DNA of 64,000 nucleotides from Gammaproteobacteria bacterium (GCA_019247195.1 JAFAPI010000073.1:1-64000); one strand, 5' to 3'; shown: positions 40,683-49,244, numbered from the stretch's first letter. The notes: generated by a model from the sequence alone, not told the origin. Numbers and translations: made by a program.

Positions 40683-41900
40683 TTACAGGGCGCGCACGCC
40701 CTCGAGGAGCCGCGCGATCTCCTCCGCAGTGCTATAGGCGGCGCAGCCCGCGCGCACGAAGCCCCCCGCTTCGCGCCCGTACACCCGTGCGACCGTGCTC
40801 GCGTAGAAATCGCCGTGCGAGACGAACACGCCGCGCGCAGCCAGCGCGCGGGCGACCGCGGCCGGTTCGCGGCGCGCGTGCGTGAAGCACAGCGTCGCCG
40901 TACGCGCCGAGTCCGGACCCGGCCCGTAGAGCCGCACCTCCGGTAGCGCCGCGAGGCCATTCCACAGCCTGCCCAGCAGCTCCGCGCCGCGCTCGTGCAG
41001 CGCCGCGCAGGTACGCGCGAGGCGCTCGCGCCGCGGCAGGTCCTCGCGACACAGCCCGGCTAGAAACTCGACCGCGGCGCCCGCGCCGACGATGCCCTCG
41101 TGATTGAGCGTGCCGGTCTCGAGCCGCTCGGGCGCGCTCTCGCTGGCGGGCACCAGCCGCGGCGCATCGAGCGCCTCGAGCCGCGCGCGCCGCCCCCACA
41201 GTACGCCCACGTGCGGCCCGTAGAACTTGTACGCCGAGCACACGCAATAGTCGCAGTCCCAGCGCCGCACGTCCGGCAGCAGGTGAGCCGCGTAGTGCAC
41301 CGCATCGACGAACACCTCGGCCCCCACCTCGTGCGCCCGCGCCGTGAGGCCGGGGACGTCGTTGATGGTCCCGAGCGCGTTCGATGCCGCTCCCAGCGCC
41401 AGCAGCTTGACCCCCGGGGTGATCTTGCGCCGTGCGTCTTCTTCGTCGAGACGGCCGTCCTCGGTGCGCAGGCGCAGCGTGCGCACCTCCAGACCGAGCT
41501 CGCGCCCTAGCACCCGCCAGGGATCCGAGTTGGCGTGATGATCGAGCTCGGTCACGACCAGGACATCGCCCGCCCGCCAGCCGCGCCCGAGCGCACGCCC
41601 GAGATGGAAGGTGAGCGTGGTCATGTTGGCGCCAAACACCACTTCCTCGGGCGCCCCGCCGAACCAGTCGGCGAACAGCGCCCGCGCGCGCCGCAGCGCT
41701 GCGTCGGTTTCCGCGCTGGTGGGATACTCCCAGTAGGTGTTGGCGTTGTGGTGCAGCAGGTAGTCGCTGACCGCTTCGACCACGGCGCGCGGCACCTGCG
41801 TGCCCCCGGGCCCGTCGAAGTAGGCGACCGGATGACCCTCGTGGCGGCGCTGCAGGGCGGGGAAATGCCCGCGGATCTCGGCGGTGCTGGCGACGCTCAT
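40683..41900 (-). CDS. Aminotransferase class V / cysteine desulfurase-like protein
   Basis: A 405-residue PLP enzyme of the aminotransferase class V fold, close to the 'cysteine desulfurase-like' group. YFDGPGGTQVPRAVVEAV is near residue 27, the cofactor-aspartate region VFVDAVHYAAHLLPDV near 196, and the PLP lysine in SAYKFYGPHVGVLWGR near 223. The active-site cysteine loop typical of true IscS/SufS is not evident, so the sulfur role is doubtful; a lyase or epimerase is possible. No iron-sulfur cluster genes are adjacent. It is divergent from the zinc-peptidase gene across an inverted-repeat-bearing promoter region. Confidence 0.85.
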   Translation of the reverse strand: MSVASTAEIRGHFPALQRRHEGHPVAYFDGPGGTQVPRAVVEAVSDYLLHHNANTYWEYPTSAETDAALRRARALFADWFGGAPEEVVFGANMTTLTFHLGRALGRGWRAGDVLVVTELDHHANSDPWRVLGRELGLEVRTLRLRTEDGRLDEEDARRKITPGVKLLALGAASNALGTINDVPGLTARAHEVGAEVFVDAVHYAAHLLPDVRRWDCDYCVCSAYKFYGPHVGVLWGRRARLEALDAPRLVPASESAPERLETGTLNHEGIVGAGAAVEFLAGLCREDLPRRERLARTCAALHERGAELLGRLWNGLAALPEVRLYGPGPDSARTATLCFTHARREPAAVARALAARGVFVSHGDFYASTVARVYGREAGGFVRAGCAAYSTAEEIARLLEGVRAL

Positions 41901-41924
41901 GGCTTCCTCGCTGGGCGCAGTGCA

Positions 41925-41954
41925 AGAGGGCGCGCCATACTAGCAGCGCCCTCT
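41925..41954. promoter_or_regulatory. Perfect 9-base inverted repeat in a divergent promoter region
   Basis: AGAGGGCGC (41925-41933) and GCGCCCTCT (41946-41954) are perfect inverted repeats around GCCATACTAGCA, which carries a CATACT -10-like hexamer (41936-41941). It sits between the divergent starts of the aminotransferase (41900) and the zinc-peptidase (41979). It could be an operator over a promoter or, in transcript, a hairpin in the peptidase leader; both are inferences. Confidence 0.5.
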
Positions 41955-41978
41955 CGTGCCTCCACAAGGAGCGGTCCG

Positions 41979-43478
41979 ATGCCGCAAGGCTGGTCCCTGG
42001 GAAGATACCTGCGCCTGCTGTACCTGGGGTGCGCCGTGGCGGCCGGAGCCACCCGCGCCGCAGACCTCCCGGGCCTGCGGGTCCTCGAGGCGGTGCGTGA
42101 CGGGGTCCAGGCGCGTACGCGGCCCGCGCCCGAGGGGTCGTGGCGTGCGCCGGTGCTGCGTCCCCTGCACGACGCGCTCGCTGCGGCCATCCAACACGAA
42201 GCGCAGTCCGGCACGACCGCGTTCGTTCTGCGCCTCGACGCCCTCGCGCAGCGCCTGGCGGGGGCCACCCCGCTGCAGCCCGCCGCACTGCTGCTCTCGG
42301 ACGAGGAAGGCGGGTACGCCCGGCGCGGATACTGGCTGCAGCGCGCGGGGCAGCCCGAGGAGTGGCACGGGGAACCCTACGTCAACATGGTGATCGACGC
42401 GGCGAGCGTGCGCAGCGGGGAGTTCGAGGAGATCTTCGCCCACGAGTCCGGGCACGTGCTGTTGCGACGCCTACTGCCACACCTGCCGACCGGCTACTCG
42501 CGCGCCCGGCACTCGAGCCTGGCCATCACCGACTATTCGACCGCCTTCGACGAGGGGTTTGCGATTCACTTTCAGGCGCTCGCCCGCCGCCTGACCGTAA
42601 ATCCCCTGCTCAGGGCCAGGGACGGCGGTTTCCCGTTCCGGCCCTACCTCGATTACTGGCAGGACGCCGCCGATGGTGTGCTGCGCATCGTCGGTGTGCG
42701 CGGCAACCTGTTCGTCCAGGCGCAGCTGCCCTGGCCTGACGCCGCCCCCGACACCGCACCCGATGCCGCCCCGCTCTTTGACCCCACGCGTCTCAAGAAC
42801 GCCCAGCAGATGATGGCGGACGAGGGGGTCATCGCCACTCTCTTCTACCACCTCCTCGATGCGGAGGTGGCCGAGCCGGCCCTGAGCGCGCGCTACGAGG
42901 CGCTGCTGCGCACGCTGCGCGCCCTGGATGCGACCGAGCTCGCCCCGGCCACCCCGGTGTTCCTGCGCCTGGTGCAGGAGCATGTGCGTCGCGCAGCCGG
43001 GGAGCGGGCACGCTGGCTGGAGCTGATCGCGCAGCTGACCTACTGCGCGACGGCGGAGCCTGCCACGGCCCGCGGCGCCGAAGCGCTGGCTCGCCTTGGC
43101 CGCAGCGGCGATGCGGAGTCCTTCGCCGCCGCCCTGGGTCCCGCCCGCCGCGCGCTGCAAGCGTGCTCGGCGCGGCTCGAGGCGGATCCCGCCCGCCTCG
43201 AGGCGGCGCTGGGCAGGGAGCTGTGGGTCGCCTCGGTGCGCCCCGAGCAGCCGCTGCGTCCGGTCAATCTCAACACGGCCGAAGCGGGCTCGCTGCGTGC
43301 GTGGCTCGGATTCGACACGGCACTCAGCGAGCACACGCTGCGCAGCCGCGACACGGACGGCCCCTTCGCCGATCTCAGCGATTTCGCGCGCCGCGTCGCC
43401 CTGACCCCGGCGTGGCTGCAGACGCTGGCGGCGGGGGCCGCGGCGGTGCAGGCCGCGGGCCCGTACGTGCGCGAATAA
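41979..43478 (+). CDS. Exported zinc metallopeptidase-like protein with C-terminal ComEA-like helix-hairpin-helix region
   Basis: A 499-residue protein with a signal-like N-terminus (LLYLGCAVAAGATRA). A zincin motif H155-E156-S-G-H159 (FAHESGHVLLRR) is followed by FDEGFAIHF with Glu192, which fits the third ligand of gluzincins. The rest of the middle is unrecognised. At residue 429 the C-terminal 70 residues begin VNLNTAEAGSLRAWLG and continue with DTDGPFADLSDFARRV, closely recalling the ComEA helix-hairpin-helix DNA-binding domain (VNLNTA...GPF...DL). A secreted peptidase joined to such a domain is unusual. ATG with ACAAGGAG upstream. Confidence 0.72.
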   Translation: MPQGWSLGRYLRLLYLGCAVAAGATRAADLPGLRVLEAVRDGVQARTRPAPEGSWRAPVLRPLHDALAAAIQHEAQSGTTAFVLRLDALAQRLAGATPLQPAALLLSDEEGGYARRGYWLQRAGQPEEWHGEPYVNMVIDAASVRSGEFEEIFAHESGHVLLRRLLPHLPTGYSRARHSSLAITDYSTAFDEGFAIHFQALARRLTVNPLLRARDGGFPFRPYLDYWQDAADGVLRIVGVRGNLFVQAQLPWPDAAPDTAPDAAPLFDPTRLKNAQQMMADEGVIATLFYHLLDAEVAEPALSARYEALLRTLRALDATELAPATPVFLRLVQEHVRRAAGERARWLELIAQLTYCATAEPATARGAEALARLGRSGDAESFAAALGPARRALQACSARLEADPARLEAALGRELWVASVRPEQPLRPVNLNTAEAGSLRAWLGFDTALSEHTLRSRDTDGPFADLSDFARRVALTPAWLQTLAAGAAAVQAAGPYVRE

Positions 43479-43545
43479 GGGCGGCCTCGCCGGCACGCGG
43501 CCGATGGCATACTGATCCTGTTGCGTCAGAACCCCTGGACACTTC

Positions 43546-45072
43546 ATGAGACCACGTCGCCGCGAGACCGCCCGTGCCGCCAGCGCCCCGAGCGAGCGGA
43601 CGCAGCGCTACCGACAGCTCCTCAATCCCTTCGACCCGGTGCGCATCTTCTCCGCCGACCAGGTCGAGGCCATGCACGAGGCTGCCCTCGGCATCCTCGA
43701 GCGCCAGGGCATGCGGGTATTGTCCCCGCGCGGCCGCGGGGTATTCGCTGCCGCCGGCGCGAGCGTCGATGAGGACACCCACATGGTGCGTCTCGAGCGC
43801 GGGCTGGTGGAGCAGGCGCTGCACACCGTCCCGGCTGAGGCGGACCTGCTGGCGCGCAACCCACAGCGCTCCTGCCGCGTGGGGGGCCGCCACGTGGTGT
43901 TTGCCCCGGTGTCGGGGCCGCCCAGCGTGAGCGACGCCGCGCACGGCAAGCACGCGGGCAACCTCGCCGACTACCAGGACTGGGTGCGCGCCTCGCAGGC
44001 CTTCGATGTGATCCACGTGCTCGGCCAGATGGTCGAGCCGCAGGACACCCCGATCCACGAGCGCCACCTCGACACCAGCTACGCGCAGCTCACCCTCGGC
44101 GACAAGGTGCCCTACTTCTACTGTCGCGGCGACGGTCAGCTGCAGGACTGCTTCGACATGCTGCGCATCACGCAGGGCATCGATGTGGCGCAGTTCAGGG
44201 CCGCACCGCACTGCTACACGATCGTCAACACCAACTCGCCGCTGCAGCTCGACCTGCCGATGACCGACGGCATTCTGTACTTCGCCGAGCATGGGCAACT
44301 GGTGATCATCACTCCTTTCACCCTGGCCGGCGCGATGGCCCCCATCACCATCGCCGGCGCGCTGACCCTCGCCCACGCCGAGGCCCTGTTCGGCATCACC
44401 CTCGCGCAGCTGGTGCGTCCGGGTGCCCCGGTCATGTACGGCAGCTTCACCTCCAATGTCGACATGAAGTCGGGCTCTCCCGCCTTCGGTACACCCGAGT
44501 ACGCCAAAGCGGCGTTCGGGGCCGGCCAGCTGGCGCGCCGCATCGGCGTCCCCTGGCGCTGCTCGAGTGCGACCGCCGCCAACGCGGCGGACGCCCAGGC
44601 AGCCTACGAGTCACAGATGAGCCTGTGGGGGGCGCTGCTGGGCGGCTGCCATTTCGTGCTGCACGCGGCGGGCTGGCTCGAGGGTGGACTCACCGCCTCG
44701 ATCGAGAAGTTCATCCTCGACGTGGAGATGCTGCAGATGTTCGCCGAGCTGTTCCAGCCGGTCGCGGCGAGTGCGGAGGAGATTGGCCTGGATGCGGTCG
44801 CCGAGGTGGGCCCGGGCGGGCACTTCTTCGCCGCAGCGCACACGATGCAGCGCTACCGCGACGCCTTCTACAGCCCCCTCGTCTCGGACTGGCGCAACTA
44901 CGGCGCGTGGACCGACGGCGGCGCCAAGACCGCCACGGAGCGCGCCGGCCGTCTGTGGCACGAGACACTGGCTGCTTTCCAGCCACCGCCGCTGGACGCG
45001 GCGGTACGCGAGGAGCTGGACGCTTTCGTGCAGCGCCGGCGCAGCGAGGGGGGCGCGCCTCCGGTGTCGTGA
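43546..45072 (+). CDS. Trimethylamine methyltransferase (MttB) family protein, non-pyrrolysine
   Basis: A 508-residue MttB-superfamily protein. LSADQVEAMHEAALGILERQGMRVLSP is near residue 38, DYQDWVRASQAFDVIHVLGQMVEPQD near 145, and TGAGLRxxA-like core text is replaced by GLTASIEKFILDVEMLQMFAELF near 375. No in-frame amber codon interrupts it, so it belongs to the pyrrolysine-free branch, where characterised members demethylate quaternary amines such as glycine betaine onto a corrinoid protein. No corrinoid protein or reductive activator gene is nearby. The substrate is unknown. It converges with the DUF6496 gene, two bases apart. Confidence 0.85.
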   Translation: MRPRRRETARAASAPSERTQRYRQLLNPFDPVRIFSADQVEAMHEAALGILERQGMRVLSPRGRGVFAAAGASVDEDTHMVRLERGLVEQALHTVPAEADLLARNPQRSCRVGGRHVVFAPVSGPPSVSDAAHGKHAGNLADYQDWVRASQAFDVIHVLGQMVEPQDTPIHERHLDTSYAQLTLGDKVPYFYCRGDGQLQDCFDMLRITQGIDVAQFRAAPHCYTIVNTNSPLQLDLPMTDGILYFAEHGQLVIITPFTLAGAMAPITIAGALTLAHAEALFGITLAQLVRPGAPVMYGSFTSNVDMKSGSPAFGTPEYAKAAFGAGQLARRIGVPWRCSSATAANAADAQAAYESQMSLWGALLGGCHFVLHAAGWLEGGLTASIEKFILDVEMLQMFAELFQPVAASAEEIGLDAVAEVGPGGHFFAAAHTMQRYRDAFYSPLVSDWRNYGAWTDGGAKTATERAGRLWHETLAAFQPPPLDAAVREELDAFVQRRRSEGGAPPVS

Positions 45073-45074
45073 GG

Positions 45075-45272
45075 TTAGCGGCTGCGGCTGCCGCTCTTGC
45101 CCTTGCGGGGGACCTTTGCGCCGCTGCGACGCGCCTCCGACAAGCCGATCGCGATCGCCTGCTTGCGGCTGGTCACCTTCTTACCGGAGCGTCCACTGCG
45201 CAACTTGCCCTGCTTGCGCTCCTTCATCGCACGTTTGACCTTGGCGCCCGCCTTCTTGCCGTATCTGGCCAT
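45075..45272 (-). CDS. Small basic DUF6496-type protein
   Basis: A 65-residue, strongly basic protein: MARYGKKAGAKVKRAMKE at the start, then KLRSGRSGKKVTSRKQAIAIGLSEARRSGAKVP. The SGKKVxSRKQAIAIGLSEAR block is characteristic of the DUF6496 small proteins found in many proteobacteria. Its basic, lysine/arginine-rich nature suggests nucleic-acid binding, but no function is known. The ATG at 45272 is preceded by GGGAGAGGG, a good ribosome-binding site that partly lies in an 8-base hairpin (45281-45299). An upstream start at 45287 would add five residues. Confidence 0.85.
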   Translation of the reverse strand: MARYGKKAGAKVKRAMKERKQGKLRSGRSGKKVTSRKQAIAIGLSEARRSGAKVPRKGKSGSRSR

Positions 45273-45280
45273 AACCCTCT

Positions 45281-45299
45281 CCCGCACTCACAGTGCGGG
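45281..45299 (-). promoter_or_regulatory. Hairpin overlapping the ribosome-binding site of the DUF6496 gene
   Basis: On the minus strand CCCGCACT and AGTGCGGG form a perfect 8-base stem around GTG. The 3' arm ends in GGG, running into GGGAGAGGG, the Shine-Dalgarno seven bases before the ATG at 45272. Such overlap could hide the ribosome-binding site, but whether it regulates is an inference. Confidence 0.45.
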
Positions 45300-45574
45300 C
45301 AGCTTTGCCCTGACCCGCGGCGTGCAGCTATCGGCTCAGGCGGCGCCCACCCGTAGGCATGTGCTGAAGGTGAGCGTCAGGCGCGCGTGTGAGGCGCACC
45401 TAACCGCACCTAACACCCCGCGCCCCTGCGACGCCGCTCCACCGCTTCAAGGGGCCCGCGTGCGCGGTGGAGGTAGGCGCGGGCCTACCCCAACCTTTTC
45501 AGTGTTGCGCTGACACGGGCATCCGTGAGCCGAGGCCTTGGCGCGACGGCGCTGGTGCACCTAGCGTTGCGACT
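45300..45574. other. Intergenic region with tandem repeat and second hairpin
   Basis: Between the DUF6496 and DUF6328 genes, with no gene that I can support. It contains a perfect tandem repeat CGCACCTAAC x2 (45395-45404 and 45405-45414) and an inverted repeat GGTAGGC (45472-45478)/GCCTACC (45483-45489) with a four-base loop, followed by CCAACCTTTT, which resembles a weak terminator or a small-RNA 3' end. The function is unknown. Confidence 0.45.
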
Positions 45575-46093
45575 ATGTCGCGCACACCGCTCTCGGCCGC
45601 CTCGGATCGACGCCTACGGCCTCCGCCTCAGGACGCACTCGCGCCGCGCAAAGGGCAGTCCCTCGATGAGGAGGTGACGATGATCGTGCGCGAGGCGCGC
45701 ATGGTGTTGCCGGGCGTGCAGGCGCTGTTCGGTTTCCAGATGATCGCGATCTTCAACCAGCGCTTTGAAACGTTGCCGGAGGGACTGCAGTTTCTGCATT
45801 TCGGCGCGCTGTGCCTGTGCGCGGTGGCGATGGCGCTGGACATCACTCCGGCTGCCTATCACCGCCTCGCTGAGCGTGGCTTCCTGACCCGCGGCTTCGC
45901 CGACATCGCCTCGCGCTGCATCGCGATGGCGATGATCGCCCTCGCCTGCAGCCTCACGCTCGATCTCTTCGTGGTGGGCTACCTGATCGGCGGCCTGCGG
46001 GCGGCCTGGTCGAGCGCGGTGCCGCTATTCCTGCTCTTCACCAGCCTGTGGATCCTCTGGCCGCTGTGGGCGCGGCAACACCGGCCACGTTGA
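45575..46093 (+). CDS. DUF6328-type membrane protein
   Basis: A 172-residue protein with a polar N-terminus (about 30 residues) and four hydrophobic spans beginning around GVQALFGFQMIAIFNQRFETLP (residue 47). The LxGVQxLFGFQxIxxFxxxFxxLP block and ITPAAYHRLAERG match the DUF6328 family. Its function is unknown. The 3' end overlaps the N-terminal extension of the DNA ligase reading frame; if the ligase starts at the GTG at 46126 the two are separated by 32 bases. Confidence 0.78.
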   Translation: MSRTPLSAASDRRLRPPPQDALAPRKGQSLDEEVTMIVREARMVLPGVQALFGFQMIAIFNQRFETLPEGLQFLHFGALCLCAVAMALDITPAAYHRLAERGFLTRGFADIASRCIAMAMIALACSLTLDLFVVGYLIGGLRAAWSSAVPLFLLFTSLWILWPLWARQHRPR

Positions 46094-46125
46094 AGGCGGC
46101 GCGCGGCCGTCTCCCAGAATCGCGC

Positions 46126-47697
46126 GTGAGCTCCCTTTCCGATCTGGTGGCAACCTCACAGCAGGTGGGGGCCACCGCGGGACGCCTCGCCAAGATCCAG
46201 ATCCTCGCCGCGCAGTTGCGCGCACTCGCCCCGCACGAGATCGCAATCGCGGTCAGCTATCTCTCCGGGGGCACCCCGCAGGGGCGCATCGGGGTCGGCG
46301 GCGCGATGCTGTATGCCCTGCGTGATGTCCCCGCCGCCGTCACCCCGTCCCTGACGATCACAGAGGTGGACGCGGCGCTGGCGGCGCTGGAGCGCGAAAC
46401 GGGCAAGGGCTCGGCGGGCCGGCGGGAGGCACGCCTGCGCGGCCTGTTCGCACGCGCCAGCACCGAGGAGCAGGAGTTCCTGGTGCGCCTGCTCAGCGGG
46501 GAGCTGCGTCAGGGCGCGCTCGCCGGCGTCATGATCGAGGCGGTCGCCGCCGCGAGCGGCGTGCCGACACCCGAGGTGCGCCGCGCGGCGATGTACGCTG
46601 CGAGCCTCGGGGAGGTCGCGCGCCTCGCCCTCGGCGCCGGCGCGGCCGCCCTGCAGCCGCTGGTGCAGTTGCGCTTGTTCTCGCCGGTCGCGCCGATGCT
46701 GGCGCAGACCGCCGCCGACGTGGCGGAGGCCCTGGCGCTGCTGAGCTCCGGGGTCGCTTTGGAGTGGAAGATGGATGGCGCGCGCATCCAGGTGCACAAG
46801 CATGGCGAGGCGGTGCGCATCTACACGCGCAGTCTCAACGAGGTGACCGCGGCGGTGCCGGAGATCGTCGCGGCCGTACGCGGCTTCGCGGCGCAGACCC
46901 TCGTGCTCGATGGCGAGGCGATCGCCCTCGATGCGCGGGGCCGACCGCATCCGTTTCAGGTCACCATGCGCCGCTTCGGCCGGCGGCTCGACGTCGAGGC
47001 GCTGCAACGCGAGCTGCCGATACAGGCGTTCTTCTTCGACTGCCTGCGCCTGGAGGAGCAGACTCTCGTCGCACTGCCCACCCGCGAGCGCTATGCCGCC
47101 CTTGCCGCGGCCGTCCCCGCCGCGCAGCAGATGCCGCGCCGGCTGGATCCGGACCTCGCCGCCGCCGCCGCGTTCTACACGGCGGCGCTCGCGGCCGGGC
47201 ACGAGGGCGTGATGGCCAAGGACCTCAATGCGGCCTACGAAGCCGGCAACCGCGGCGCGAGCTGGCTCAAGATCAAGCGCGCGCATACGCTCGACCTGGT
47301 GGTCTTGGCGGCGGAGTGGGGTCACGGGCGTCGCACCGGTAAGCTGTCCAACCTGCACCTCGGCGCCCTTGAACCCCGCACCGGGGAATACGTCATGCTC
47401 GGCAAGACCTTCAAAGGCCTCACCGACGTGATGCTCGACTGGCAGACGCAGCAACTCCTCGCCCTCGAGACGCGTCGCGATGCGCTGACCGTCTATGTCC
47501 GCCCCGCCCTGGTCGCCGAGATCGCCTTCAGCGACCTGCAGGCGAGCAGCCGCTATCCGGGCGGCCTCGCACTACGCCTCGCGCGAGTCAAGCGCTACCG
47601 GACCGACAAGCGGGCCGAGGACGCGGACACCATGGAGTCAGTGCGCCGCGTGGCGGCGGCAATGCCCACCGAGGCGGCCGCGCAGCATCCCGGCTAA
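46126..47697 (+). CDS. ATP-dependent DNA ligase
   Basis: A 523-residue ligase with the archaeal/actinobacterial arrangement: an N-terminal DNA-binding domain (SLSDLVATSQQVGATAGRLAKIQILAAQLRAL; AIAVSYLSGGTPQGRIGVG), then the catalytic nucleotidyltransferase domain with the AMP-binding lysine in EWKMDGARIQVHK (near residue 215) and LDGEAIALDARG, ending with an OB fold (GEYVMLGKTFKGLTDVML; FSDLQASSRYPGGLALR). It probably seals nicks using ATP, in addition to the NAD-type LigA expected elsewhere. No Ku or LigD genes are here. The start is uncertain: GTG at 46126 fits the family's N-terminus; an ATG at 46048 lies inside the previous gene. Confidence 0.9.
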   Translation: MSSLSDLVATSQQVGATAGRLAKIQILAAQLRALAPHEIAIAVSYLSGGTPQGRIGVGGAMLYALRDVPAAVTPSLTITEVDAALAALERETGKGSAGRREARLRGLFARASTEEQEFLVRLLSGELRQGALAGVMIEAVAAASGVPTPEVRRAAMYAASLGEVARLALGAGAAALQPLVQLRLFSPVAPMLAQTAADVAEALALLSSGVALEWKMDGARIQVHKHGEAVRIYTRSLNEVTAAVPEIVAAVRGFAAQTLVLDGEAIALDARGRPHPFQVTMRRFGRRLDVEALQRELPIQAFFFDCLRLEEQTLVALPTRERYAALAAAVPAAQQMPRRLDPDLAAAAAFYTAALAAGHEGVMAKDLNAAYEAGNRGASWLKIKRAHTLDLVVLAAEWGHGRRTGKLSNLHLGALEPRTGEYVMLGKTFKGLTDVMLDWQTQQLLALETRRDALTVYVRPALVAEIAFSDLQASSRYPGGLALRLARVKRYRTDKRAEDADTMESVRRVAAAMPTEAAAQHPG

Positions 47698-48998
47698 CGC
47701 GGTGCAGGTCCGCCCTTGAAAATGCGGCCGTCCTTCATGACGAAGGACACGTTCTTCAGCAGGTCCACGTCCTTCAGGGGATCGCCGGGAACGGCGATCA
47801 CGTCTGCGTACGCGCCGGGGGCGATCACCCCGATCTCACCACCCTTGCCAAGCAGCTCGGCAGCCCGGTTGGTCGCCGACTGGATGGCCTGCATGGGCGT
47901 CATGCCGAACTCGACCTCGCGCGCGAACTCCTGCGCGATCGGGTCGGTCCAGGGGAATCCGCCGACGTCAGTACCGAAGGCGATCTTTACGCCGGCGCGC
48001 AGCGCCTTCCTGAAGGATACGCCGTGGACCTCGACGCGCTTGCGGTCGCGCTGCCCCGCGGGCGTATCGGCGGGCTCCGGGTCGTAGTAGTAGACGGCGA
48101 GGGTCGGTACGTACCAGGTGCCCTGGCGCAGCATCTGCGCGACCTGCCCATCGGTGAGCTCAAGACCATGCTCGATCGAATCACAGCCCCCGTCCAGCGC
48201 GCGCTGCAGCCCGATGCCGCTATAGGCGTGGCAGGCGACCTTGCGCTGCCAGCCGTGCGCCTCGTCGACGATGGCGCGCAGCTCCTCCACCGTGAGGGTG
48301 GGCTGGGAGATGAGGTTGCCGGCCTTGTCCACCCAGGAACGGTGCGTCATGTACACCTTGATCCAGTCGGCGCCGTGATCGAGCTGTTCGCGCGCGGCCT
48401 TGCGTGCCTCGACGGGACCGTCGATGAGCTGCGCCCCCTTCGGCACTTCGATCTCCGGTGCATACCCTTCCAGGGGATAGCCACCGGTGGTGGAGATGGA
48501 GCGCGTCACCACGAGCATGCGCGGACCGGGGATGTAGCCCTCCTCGACCGCCTGGCGGATGCCGACATCGCCATAGCCAGCCCCCTCGGTCTCCAGGTCG
48601 CGGATCGTGGTGAAGCCCTGCTCCAGTGCGCGCCGCGCGGCGACGGTGGCACGCGCAGCGCGGTAGGCCAGCGGGTATTTGAGGAGCTGTACGTCGTAGC
48701 CGCCGGCTGCCGGGTCCTCCCCCTGCAGGAAGATATGTGTGTGGCAGTCGATCAGGCCCGGCAGCAGCGTGGCCTCACCGAGGTCGATCACCTCGGTGCC
48801 CGCAGGCACCTCCTGGCCGGGGCCCGTCACTGCGGCGATCCTATTGCCGCGGATCAGCACCTGCGCCGGCCGCGGCGCCGCACCGGTGCCGTCGATAAGG
48901 GCGCGGGCGCGCAGCACCACCGCAGGCGGGTCCGCACCGAGTGCGAGGTTGGACGTCAGGGTCAGTGACAGAAGTCCGGACAGCAGCCAGCGGCGCAT
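47694..48998 (-). CDS. Amidohydrolase family protein (imidazolonepropionase-like)
   Basis: A 434-residue exported amidohydrolase. A signal peptide (LLSGLLSLTLTSNLALGA) precedes the metal-dependent domain: LLPGLIDCHTHIFLQGE near residue 82 (HxH), WIKVYMTHRSW near 212, VACHAYSGIGL and SIEHGLELTDG for the histidine ligands, and FGTDVGGFPWTDPI near 340 with the catalytic aspartate. Members hydrolyse cyclic amides, peptides or carbamates; prolidase-like activity is common in exported forms. It shares its stop bases (CTAA) with the convergent ligase gene. The exact substrate cannot be told. Confidence 0.9.
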   Translation of the reverse strand: MRRWLLSGLLSLTLTSNLALGADPPAVVLRARALIDGTGAAPRPAQVLIRGNRIAAVTGPGQEVPAGTEVIDLGEATLLPGLIDCHTHIFLQGEDPAAGGYDVQLLKYPLAYRAARATVAARRALEQGFTTIRDLETEGAGYGDVGIRQAVEEGYIPGPRMLVVTRSISTTGGYPLEGYAPEIEVPKGAQLIDGPVEARKAAREQLDHGADWIKVYMTHRSWVDKAGNLISQPTLTVEELRAIVDEAHGWQRKVACHAYSGIGLQRALDGGCDSIEHGLELTDGQVAQMLRQGTWYVPTLAVYYYDPEPADTPAGQRDRKRVEVHGVSFRKALRAGVKIAFGTDVGGFPWTDPIAQEFAREVEFGMTPMQAIQSATNRAAELLGKGGEIGVIAPGAYADVIAVPGDPLKDVDLLKNVSFVMKDGRIFKGGPAPR

Positions 48999-49095
48999 GC
49001 GACCCTCCTTAGAGAATTCGTCCGAGGCGATGGTGCGGGCATGATGCCTGCGAGCCCCGTCGGTTCAAAGAGCCGCAGGCGGTGGGACCGCCAGC

Positions 49096-49125
49096 TTGTG
49101 GGCGGGTGCAGGGAGATGCTGTACT
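49096..49125 (+). promoter_or_regulatory. Candidate promoter of the barrel-PBP-kinase operon
   Basis: TTGTGG (49096-49101) and TGTACT (49120-49125) are 18 bases apart in the region before the 49245 gene. The match is moderate and the spacing is a base long, so this is only a candidate. Confidence 0.3.
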
Positions 49126-49244
49126 AGGAGCGGGGTGACACAACAACAAGCCTTCGGCCCCCGCGGCACCGGGCGGGCCGTGTGCCACGTGCGCGCGAGT
49201 CGCCCCTGCCTGCCATCCATCGAGCCGTCCTGCGAGGAACGCCC

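Noticed and set aside
43546-45072. Pyrrolysine-containing MttB.
   Set aside because: No in-frame amber codon interrupts the reading frame, so it is the non-pyrrolysine type.
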